From contig JAQCTH010000020.1 in NCBI GenBank assembly GCA_027686065.1, positions 5,281 through 50,775 of the forward strand: DNA of 45,495 nucleotides, written 5' to 3'. The position numbers and the translations under genes are program-made. This document shows positions 1-8,900 of the stretch, in pieces. Source of the DNA: Clostridiaceae bacterium AF10-41. Lineage in GTDB: Bacteria; Bacillota; Clostridia; Clostridiales; Clostridiaceae. A model generated the notes under the pieces. It had not been told where the DNA came from and made no database searches. It saw nothing but the letters and a program-made list of their open reading frames with translations. Every line of letters begins with the position of its first letter. Positions within the stretch are counted from its first letter, which is position 1.

Positions 1-61
1 CGGTAAAAAATAATTGGTGAGTGACCTTAAAATTTAGTTAAGTGTAGCCGACTATAATTGA

Positions 62-233
62 GTTTGTTCCCTGATATCTGATACCTTTTACCTAAGAAGC
101 TTGCTTCGCAAAATAAATCTAAAGTTTACATTTAGTACTTGTTACCTGATACCTGTTCCCTGTTACCTAAAAAAATAAAAACAACTGTGCACTGTTCCTT
201 GTGAACTGTGAGCTGAAAAATGCTTCGCATTTT
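62..233. repeat. Intergenic repeat cluster with two small GCTTCGC hairpins
   Basis: The 309 bases before the first gene hold no credible coding frame. They contain degenerate tandem units of the type CCTGATACCTGTTCCCTGTTACC (the 9-mer TGTTCCCTG occurs at 65-73 and 154-162), followed by a unit ending GTGAACTGTGAGCT at 201-214. Two tight hairpins sit in it: TTGC-TTC-GCAA at 101-111 and AAAATGC-TTC-GCATTTT at 217-233. A 14-base exact copy of the last unit reappears at 12802-12815. This looks like a dispersed clostridial intergenic repeat; the family cannot be named from the sequence alone. A TATAAT at 268-273 may be the -10 of the next gene. Confidence 0.6.
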
Positions 234-309
234 ATTACAAATATTAAATATATATTATATTTAGTGATATAATTAATATTGTGTAAATTTATTAAAGAGG
301 TGTCGATAT

Positions 310-1860
310 ATGAATAAGTTAAAAGAAGTTTTATATGGAGAAATAGAAAGTTTCAGAGAAACTGGACATAAGTTCTTTAATGGAGAGCTAAATATTATGC
401 AGTTTAAGCATGTTTCTGGAGGCTTTGGAGTGTATGCTCATAAGGGAGGAAAGGAGTTTATGATAAGGCTTAGAATTCCTTCTGGAGTAACTAATGTAAA
501 TGAAATGTATAAGGTGTATGAATTCGCAGAAAAGTATAAACTAAGTAATATACATTTTACAACTCGTCAAGCAATTCAATTACATGGATTAAATATAGAT
601 GAAATTTGTGATTTAATGATTGAAGCTCTAGATAATGATATATATACAAGGGGCGCAGGAGGAGATTATCCAAGAAACGTAGCTATATCACCATTATCAG
701 GAGTTGATTCAAGTGAGACTTTTGATGTAACTCCATATGCATTAGCGGTTGGAAATTATTTTTTAGAGAGAATATATACTTATAAGTTACCTAGAAAAAT
801 TAAGGTTTCTTTTTCAAATAATGAAAGTGATTCAGCACATTGCACAATTCAAGATTTAGGGTTTGCTGCAACTGAAAAGGATGGAAAAGAATATTTTGAA
901 TTATACTTAGGTGGAGGCTTAGGTCAAAATCCTAAAAAGGCAGTTAAATATACAGAGCTGATTGAGCCAAAAGAGGTAATTTATTATGTAGAAGCATTGG
1001 TAAGATTATTTATGGCTGAAGGAAATTATGAAAATAGAAATAAAGCACGTATTAGATATGTCGTTGAAAGAATGGGAGAAGAAGCTTTCTTAGAATGTTA
1101 TAAAAAACATTTAGAAGAAGTTAAATCCAATGAAAGTTTAGAAATACAAGTTAATAATAAAGTATCTTCTAAAGAGGGTATAGAGATAGATATTAATAAT
1201 AAAAGGATATTTAAACAAAAGCAAAAAGGATTGTATAGTGTTTATATTCACCCAATTGGGGGGCAACTTGCAGTTAAGGATTTAAAAAACATTTTAGATA
1301 AAGTTAAAAACTTTGAGGATATAGAAGTCAGATTAGCAATGACTGAAGGAGTTTATTTTAGAAATTTAAATGGTAATGAGGCAAGAGAATTATTAGAGTT
1401 AACAGAAAATATGAGTGCAAAGACTGAGTTAGAGCAAAGTGTGTCATGTATTGGAGTACCAACGTGTCAAATTGGAATATGTAATAGCCAAAGAACATTA
1501 AGGTCAATTATAAATTACTTTAAAGAAAAGGAATATAGTATAGATATATTACCAAGAATTTATATATCAGGATGTGGAAATTCTTGTGGAGTACATCAAA
1601 TTGGATCTATAGGATTTACAGGCAAAAAGAAGAGAGTAGGAGAGAAGATAGAGGAATGCTTTACTTTATTTATAGGTGGAGAACTTGGAATAGGAAAAAC
1701 TAAATTAGGTAATTCATATGGAGATATTCCAGAAAATAAAATTCCTGAGCTATTATATGAACTTTCTACAAAAATTCAAAGCAGTAAATTAAATTTTAAT
1801 AAATATTTATTAGATAAAGAACAAGAATTTAGAGAAATAGTAAGTAAATATACAGTATAG
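310..1860 (+). CDS. Siroheme-dependent nitrite/sulfite reductase, ferredoxin type
   Basis: This 516-residue protein is a single-chain nitrite/sulfite reductase that would carry out the six-electron reduction of sulfite to sulfide or nitrite to ammonia in the cytoplasm. The two half-repeats of the family are visible: an N-terminal ferredoxin-like domain (about 20-85), a siroheme-binding domain, a second ferredoxin-like segment (about 310-370), and the cluster motif Cys380-x5-Cys386 followed by Cys422-x3-Cys426, which binds the 4Fe-4S centre bridged to siroheme. The run around residues 80-90 (TTRQAIQLHG) is the typical siroheme contact. The ATG at 310 follows an AAAGAGG site at 294-300. It stands alone, without a flavin subunit or siroheme genes nearby, so electrons probably come from ferredoxin. 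Sulfite versus nitrite preference cannot be decided from sequence. Confidence 0.9.
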   Translation: MNKLKEVLYGEIESFRETGHKFFNGELNIMQFKHVSGGFGVYAHKGGKEFMIRLRIPSGVTNVNEMYKVYEFAEKYKLSNIHFTTRQAIQLHGLNIDEICDLMIEALDNDIYTRGAGGDYPRNVAISPLSGVDSSETFDVTPYALAVGNYFLERIYTYKLPRKIKVSFSNNESDSAHCTIQDLGFAATEKDGKEYFELYLGGGLGQNPKKAVKYTELIEPKEVIYYVEALVRLFMAEGNYENRNKARIRYVVERMGEEAFLECYKKHLEEVKSNESLEIQVNNKVSSKEGIEIDINNKRIFKQKQKGLYSVYIHPIGGQLAVKDLKNILDKVKNFEDIEVRLAMTEGVYFRNLNGNEARELLELTENMSAKTELEQSVSCIGVPTCQIGICNSQRTLRSIINYFKEKEYSIDILPRIYISGCGNSCGVHQIGSIGFTGKKKRVGEKIEECFTLFIGGELGIGKTKLGNSYGDIPENKIPELLYELSTKIQSSKLNFNKYLLDKEQEFREIVSKYTV

Positions 1861-2022
1861 AAATTTACATATGTCTACTTTTTTACTCTTTAAGAAATTA
1901 TAAAAAATTCATAATGTAGAATAAAAATTTATAATTTCTTCCTTCAGTTGGCAAAGGTCATATGCAATTTTGCGTTGACTTGGAGTGAAACGACGGAAGA
2001 AGAAAACTTACATATGAAATTT
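1861..2022. other. Structured intergenic element between sir and tpx
   Basis: Directly after the reductase stop codon lies a 160-base segment bounded by near-inverted ends, AAATTTACATATGT (1861-1874) and ACATATGAAATTT (2010-2022). Inside are a 13-bp perfect stem, AAGAAATTATAAA (1892-1904) with TTTATAATTTCTT (1928-1940), and a second imperfect hairpin from TTCTTCC (1936-1942) to GGAAGAA (1995-2001) with an inner GCA-ATTT-TGC loop. The two stems share TTCTT, so they are mutually exclusive. No protein frame with a ribosome site is seen. It may be an RNA leader or decayed small element; its nature is unknown. Confidence 0.45.
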
Positions 2023-2058
2023 TTTTATAAGCTTTCACTTACAAAAAAATTAGAATAA

Positions 2059-2084
2059 TGATAAATATAATTATCATATATAAT
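2059..2084 (+). promoter_or_regulatory. Palindrome next to a TATAAT box upstream of tpx
   Basis: TGATAA-ATATAA-TTATCA (2059-2076) is a perfect-armed inverted repeat, immediately followed by TATAAT (2079-2084), about 57 bases upstream of the tpx start. Its arms resemble Fur/PerR-family boxes (TGATAAT/ATTATCA, TTATAAT/ATTATAA) but the spacing is longer than the usual 7-1-7, so the regulator is an inference. The -35 region is weak. Confidence 0.4.
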
Positions 2085-2140
2085 TTATAAGATTTTTGGA
2101 AAACATAAAATAGAAATCTTAAAGTAAGGAGAAAGATAAA

Positions 2141-2638
2141 ATGAAGCAAGTGAAATTTAAAGGATCACCTATAACTTTAGAAGGAAATACATTAAATGTT
2201 GGAGATAAATTACCAGATTTTACAGTAACAACAAATGATTTAGGAGAATTTAGCTTAAAAGATACAAAAGGTGTAAGAGTATTTCTTACAGTACCATCAA
2301 TTGATACACCAGTTTGTGATATGGAAGTAAAAAGATTTAATAAAGAAGTTGATAGCTTAAATGGAGTGACTTGTTATACAGTTTCAATGGATTTACCTTT
2401 TGCACAAGCAAGATGGTGTGGATTAGAAGGCGTAGAAAAAGTTAAAACCTTATCAGATTATAAAAATAGAAGTTTTGCACAAGCAACAGGTACTTATGCA
2501 AAGGAATTAGGCTTATTAACTAGAGCATCCTTTGTAATAGATTCAAATAATACAGTTACATTTGTTGAGTATTTAGATGAAATTACAAGTGAGCCAAGTT
2601 ATAATAAAATTTTTGAAGCTGCTAAAGAAGCAAAATAA
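2141..2638 (+). CDS. tpx: Thiol peroxidase Tpx (atypical 2-Cys peroxiredoxin)
   Basis: This is a 165-residue thioredoxin-fold peroxidase that reduces hydrogen peroxide and organic, especially alkyl, hydroperoxides at the expense of thioredoxin in the cytoplasm. The peroxidatic cysteine is Cys59 in VPSIDTPVC and the resolving cysteine is Cys93 in DLPFAQARWCG, both within Tpx signature contexts; length matches the family. A GGAG site at 2129-2132 precedes the ATG. The gene is monocistronic: its own palindrome-associated TATAAT lies upstream and a strong terminator follows 8 bases after the stop. Control by peroxide or iron sensing is plausible from the palindrome but not shown. Confidence 0.95.
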   Translation: MKQVKFKGSPITLEGNTLNVGDKLPDFTVTTNDLGEFSLKDTKGVRVFLTVPSIDTPVCDMEVKRFNKEVDSLNGVTCYTVSMDLPFAQARWCGLEGVEKVKTLSDYKNRSFAQATGTYAKELGLLTRASFVIDSNNTVTFVEYLDEITSEPSYNKIFEAAKEAK

Positions 2639-2645
2639 TATTAAT

Positions 2646-2681
2646 AAAAGTATTTGGATTTCCAAATACTTTTATTTTTTT
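2646..2681 (+). terminator. Rho-independent terminator of tpx
   Basis: A perfect 13-bp stem, AAAAGTATTTGGA (2646-2658) and TCCAAATACTTTT (2661-2673), closes a two-base loop and is followed by an eight-T run. Confidence 0.93.
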
Positions 2682-2844
2682 GAATTAAAACAACAAAATG
2701 TTAAAATATTGAAAAGAGTTAATAATTTCGAAGATTTAACTAATAATATTATATGTAAAATATTGGATTGAGATATTATAATTAAATAGGAAATTATTTT
2801 AATAAACATAACCTTATGTTGTACTGGAATAATAAAATCTTAAT

Positions 2845-2903
2845 ATTAAACGTTTACTTGGGGAGTCTATAATATAAAATTTAAAACTAATTAAATGTTT
2901 ACT
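2845..2903 (+). promoter_or_regulatory. Cre-like direct repeats and -10 box of the beta-galactosidase gene
   Basis: Two copies of ATTAAAYGTTTACT, at 2845-2858 and 2890-2903, are 45 bases apart in the same orientation, and the similarity extends into the following GGGGA/AGGGA. A TATAAT at 2868-2873 lies between them. The first copy matches 12 of 14 positions of the CcpA catabolite-response consensus TGWAARCGYTWNCW and holds the LacI-family core AAACGTTT. The layout suggests carbon catabolite or LacI-type repression by two operators flanking the -10 box. The -35 hexamer is poor. Confidence 0.5.
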
Positions 2904-2950
2904 AAGGGATGTTTGATTTGATAATTTACAATAATTTAAGGAGGTAAAAT

Positions 2951-5900
2951 ATGTATCGTAAAAAGAAGAGAATAATATCTCTAAGCGTTTTAGTTACTTT
3001 AGTGTTATCTATCTTAGGACAATCAATTCCAATAAATGCAGCAGTAATAGAAACAGTAAATCGGGAAATTACACCATGGAAGGGTGAGAAATGGCCGGAA
3101 TTAGTACAGGCAGAAAAAAAACTTGGACCAGATGATAAAAAATTTACTCACAAGGAATATATGGGTATAGATTATACTGATCTTAATGGTAAAAAAGTTA
3201 GAGCAGTAGATGTGTTTGGAATAAATAGAGAAGAATCATCTACTTCAACAGTTGCTTATCATGATGTAGAATCAGCTCGCCTTGGTGCTTTGAATTATGA
3301 AAAAGAAAGATCAAATTATTATCAACTACTAACAGGAGAAAATAATGATTGGGATTTAACAGTAGTAAGGAATGCAAGTGAAGCACAAAAGTTTTTAGAC
3401 AATGGTTTTATGAATTCAGATTATGAATTGAATAATAATGATGGATGGAAAAATGTTGCTTTACCAGCAAGCTGGACAACCTATGGCTTTGATTTTCCAA
3501 TATATACGAATGTACAAATGCCTTGGCAAAGTAAATACGATCAAAATATAACAGTACCAAAAGCTCCGGTGAATTATAATCCTGTTGGACTATATCGTAA
3601 GAGTTTTGTATTAAATGAAGATATGATACAAGATAATGGAAGAGTTTATATATCATTTCAAGGTGTAGAATCAGCTTATTATGTATATGTAAACGGTAAG
3701 GAAGTTGGATATAGCGAAGATAGCTATAGACCACATGATTTTGATATTACAGATTATCTAAATCCTAAGGGTGAGGAAAATCTATTGGCTGTAAAGGTTC
3801 ATAAGTTTTGTGATGGTACCTGGATGGAAGATCAAGATATGATTTATGATGGTGGTATATTTAGAGATGTGTACCTTAGATCAAATCATAATACTCATAT
3901 ATATGATTATTCAGTAGTTACTGATTTAGATGAAAATTTTATTAATGCAGAATTAGATTTATCTTTAAAATTAAAAAATTTATCATCAGAAAGTTCCTCT
4001 AATTATAAAGTCGATGTAAATCTTTTCGATGAAAATGGAACTAATATATTAGAAGATGATGAAATGATTATTCCTATATCAAATATAGAATCTAATAAAT
4101 CAGTAGAAGTAAAAGGACTTAAAACTATTGCTTCTCCAAAATTATGGTCAGCAGAAAATCCAAATCTATATACATTAGTAATGACATTGAAAGATAGCAG
4201 TGGAAATCATTTAGAAAGTTTATCACAACAACTTGGATTTAGAGAAATAACCTTTACTAGTAGTGCTGTAAACAATAGAACTGATTATAATAGAGTAACT
4301 TCAGCTTATGATACTATTAGAATAAATGGTCAACCACTATTATTTAAAGGAACAAATCGTCATGATACCGATCCAGTATATGGTAAGCATGTTCCAAGAG
4401 AAGTCTTAGAAAAAGATGTTGAATTGATGAAACAATTTAATATTAATGCAATTCGTACATCACATTATGGAAATGATGAATACTTATATTACTTAGCTGA
4501 TAAATATGGCTTATATATGATGGGTGAAACTAATGCAGAATGTCATAGCTTAATGAATAATCAGAATGAAATAGGAACTTATTTAAAACCACTTACAATG
4601 GATAGGACAAATACTTCATTCCAAACATTAAAGAATCAAACAGCTATAGTTATGTGGTCAATAGGAAATGAAATGTCTTATAGTAAAAATGGAGCAAATA
4701 ATTTGTATCCTGAGATGGTATGGTATTTCAAAGATCGTGATAATACGCGTCCTGTTCATAGTGAAGGTTTAGGATCCAATGGAGGTGTAGACACAGACAG
4801 TAATATGTATCCAAGCGTAGATACTACATGGTCTAGGGCATCAGCTTCAACAAAGATGCCATATGTACTTTGTGAATATTCTCATGCTATGGGAAATGCA
4901 GTAGGTAATTTAAAAGAGTACTGGGATGCTATAAGAAGCTCAGAAAATATGATAGGAGCTTTTGTATGGGACTGGGTAGATCAGTCACGTTTAACTGAGC
5001 TACCAAAGAGATATAGCATTATGGATCAAAGTAGTAATTCTGCTAATGGAGCTGTTTATGGAAGTGGAGTTGTAGTAAATGCAGAAACACCGTCAATAAC
5101 AGGTAAAGCATATAATGGATATACTATAATGGAATCAAAAAATAATAGTTTATATAATAGTGAACTATCAGGAGCTAATGCTTCATTTACCTTTGAAGCA
5201 ATTGTAAAACCAGCATCTACAAGCATGAACAGTGTGTTACTTTCAAAAGGAGATAATCAAGTTGCATTAAAGACACAAAGTGCTGGAAATGGGTTAGAAT
5301 TTTTTGTGGTTACTAATGGAAGTTGGAGAAGCTGTACTGCGAACTTCCCAGAAAATTGGGTTGGAAATTGGCATCAAGTTGCAGGAACTTATGATGGTAG
5401 TACGTTAAAGATATTTATTGATGGAGTACAGGTTGCTTCAAGATCAGAAAAGGTGACTGTTGATTCAACAGATGCACCAGTAGCGGTTGGATATGACACA
5501 GTAAGAAGTAGAAGTTTTGATGGTCAAATTTCAATGGCGCGTATATATAAAGATGCATTAACAGTAGATGAAATAAAAGCACAATATAATACAAATCCTA
5601 CAATAAAAGCTGATTCATCAAAAGTATTATTATGGGTAGATTATTCAAAAGATATAGAAGAAAGTTCAGATGGGGTTTGGGATTATTACGCATCATCTGA
5701 TGCACATCAAGAATTCTATAATGAGGAAGCAAATGGTAAGTTCTACGGTTATGGTGGAGACTGGGGAGATACTCCAAATGATGGGGATTTCTGTAATAAT
5801 GGATTAATATCAGCTGATAGAGATGTTCAACCAGAATTATATGAGGTGAAATATCAATATCAAAGTTTCTGGTTCAAAGCTAATGAAAATGAAGTTGCTA

Positions 5901-8900
5901 CAAGAAAAATTAATGTTTACAATGAAAACAATTTCAAAAATCTTAGTGAATACAACCTTAATTGGCAATTATTAGAGGATGGTCAAGTAATTGATAGTGG
6001 TGTAATGGGTGATGTAAATGTTGAGCCTAAAGAAACCAAGGCAATAAATATACCATATAAGATGCCAGAGCAAATTAAGGCGGGAGCAGAATATCACTTA
6101 AATGTTTCTGTAACATTAAAGGAAGATACTTTATGGGCAAAAGCTGGTCATGAAGTTTCATATGAACAATTTGAAGTAGCTGCTAATTCACCAAAGGTAG
6201 CTCCAATTATTTCAGAAAAAGACATAAAGGTAGAAGAAAAAGAATCAGAATTTTTGGTATCAGGAGAAAATTTCTCTTTTAATATAGACAAGGTGACAGG
6301 ATTAATGAATAACTATGTTTATAATGAAGAGGTATTAATTGAAGAGGGGCCTAGACCAAACTTCTGGAGATCTCCAATAAGTAATGATAATGGTAATTAT
6401 GATGGCAATTGGAAAAATGCAAATCAAAATATAACTGTTAGTAGTATAAATGTAGAAAAATCTGAAGATGGAAGAACTGTAATTACAAGCAACTTAGTAT
6501 TAAATAACGCAAAAGGTGCAACAGAAAAAATTATATATACTATAAATGGAACTGGAGAGATAACAGTTAATCTTACAGTAGATGCAACTAAAACAAGTAT
6601 GGGAAGATATCTAAAGGTAGGATCAACAATGACTTTACCAGAAAATTATGAAGATGTAACTTGGTATGGAAATGGACCAATTGAATCTTATCAAGATAGA
6701 AACACTTCTTCAATTGTTGGAGTTTTTGAAAATACAGTATCAAATTTCTTCTATCCATTTTTAAGAACTCAAGATTCAGGAAATTTGACAGGAGTTAAAT
6801 GGATCAGTGTTACTAATCCAGAGAAAAGTAATGCACTATTAGTTACAGGTAAAGATTTACTAGAAGCTAGTGCGTTACATTTCACAGCTCAAGATTTAAG
6901 TAATACAAGACATCCATATGAATTGGGTTCTCCAAGAAAAGAAACAATATTATCAGTAGATTATGTATCACAAGGTAATGGAAATAAGAGTTGTGGACCA
7001 GATACATTACCACAATACAGAGTAAATAATGATAAAGCATATAATTATGAATATACAATTGTACCATATACAACAGATAAGTCACCAATGGAGCTAAGTA
7101 AAGCATGGAGAGACATTAAAGGTTTTAACGAAAAAGAAATAGCAAAAGAAATTAAAGATTTAGTAGTATATTCATATTCTCAATATGATAATATAATGGG
7201 TCTTAAATTTAAATATGACAATTTAAGTGAAGAACAAAAACAAGCAGTTGGAGAAGATCTTAAAAATAAACTTGTAAGAGCTGTAGAAGATATAGAAGCA
7301 ATTAAGGGAGAAGCTCCAGCATATATAGAAGATAAGGGTAAAAACAAAATAAATCCTATGATTATGAAAAGTGCTAATTTAGTTTCAGATGATATTAATG
7401 GTATTAAGCTTAATGGAAGATTAGAGTTTGCTAATAATAAGGGAGAAAATGAAGGCGATATATTTGACTCAATATTTAAAGGTAAACAAGCATTTACAAC
7501 TGAAACATGGGTAATGCCTACTGGTAGCGGTAAAGACTACAATATGATTATAGGAAAAGGTGATAGTAGCTTTGGATTAAGGACTAGAGATGGTAGTTCA
7601 GGAAAAATATCTGTAGATATATTTGTTAAATCTACAGATAACAGGTGGTACACAAAAGAAGCTGTTATTGATGTTCCATCAAATTGGGTAGGAAATTGGC
7701 ATCAAGTGGTAGGAAGCTATGATGGCAGTGTATTATCAGTATATCTTGATGGAGCCCTACTTGGAACAGCAGTAGTTTCAGGAAATGGTATTTTACAAAC
7801 TGATCAATCCTTGTGGCTTGGATATTGCCCAGAAACAAATAGAACAAGTGATTATCAATTTGCAAGTGCTAGAGTCTACTCTAAAGCGTTGACACTAGAA
7901 GAAGTAAAAGCGCAAAAGGATGCATTTGAAAATAAAGAAAATGAATACGCAATTAATCCAAAAGATGATTCAGTTGTTATGTGGTTAGATATGAAAGATT
8001 TAGTAGTTCCAGGAATAGATTCTGAGGAAGCTAATAAATCATTATTAACTAATTTATATAATGATCAAAAGGACAAAGTGAAAGAACATTATACAGAAGA
8101 AAGTTGGAATAACTTTATTGAAGCGCTTAATGAGGCAAAAGCTGCACTTGATAATAAATATATAAAACAAAGTAAAGTAGATGAGGCATTTAATAAATTA
8201 ATCTTAGCAGAAGGTAAGTTAGAATATGCTGTTGACAAGGAAACCTTAGTAGGAGCAATAGATATTGCAAAAGAGAAATTACAAAATCAAGATAGCTTCA
8301 CACCTGCTTCAGTAGAAAACTTGAAGAAGGCAATTGAAAAAGCAGAGGGAATTTTAAATAATATTGAAGCTACTCAAGAAGAAGTTAACGATATGGTTGA
8401 AGAAGTTCTTGATGCAATGATAAATCTAGCTGATAGGGCTGACAATTCCTCATTAGTAAGTATTATAAGTACAGGAGAAGCTTTAGTAGCATATAAAGAT
8501 AAATATACTAGTGCATCATGGGACAAATTTATAGTAGCTTTAGATAATGCAAAATTAATTTCAGAAAACGGAGATGCTACAGAAAATGACATTAAGAAGG
8601 CTAAGGACGAGTTGGGATCAGCTATGTTAAACTTAGTGTTTAGAGCAAATAAAACATCTTTAGAAACAGTTTTAGGTGTAGCAAATAAAGTTCTTTCTAA
8701 TATTGATGCATATAAGCCTGTGACAGTTGAGGGGCTAGAAGATATAACTAAAGAAGCCCAATTAATGATAACTAAAGATGATGCTAATCAAGAAGAAGTC
8801 GATAGAGTAACTAAAACTTTATTAGAAGCAGTTTCTAAGGTATCTATAAAAGCTAATAAAGAAAAGCTAATAAATATAATAAATAAATTAGAACAAACAG

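Noticed and set aside
1865..2016. TTACATATG direct repeat (1865-1873 and 2008-2016) as a target-site duplication
   Set aside because: No transposase and no proper terminal inverted repeats inside the pair; CATATG is itself palindromic, so the match is as well explained by the inverted ends of the structured element.
2577..2771. Plus-strand open frame of 64 codons after tpx
   Set aside because: It begins inside tpx in another frame, runs across the tpx terminator and lacks a ribosome site; its residues are typical of AT-rich non-coding DNA.
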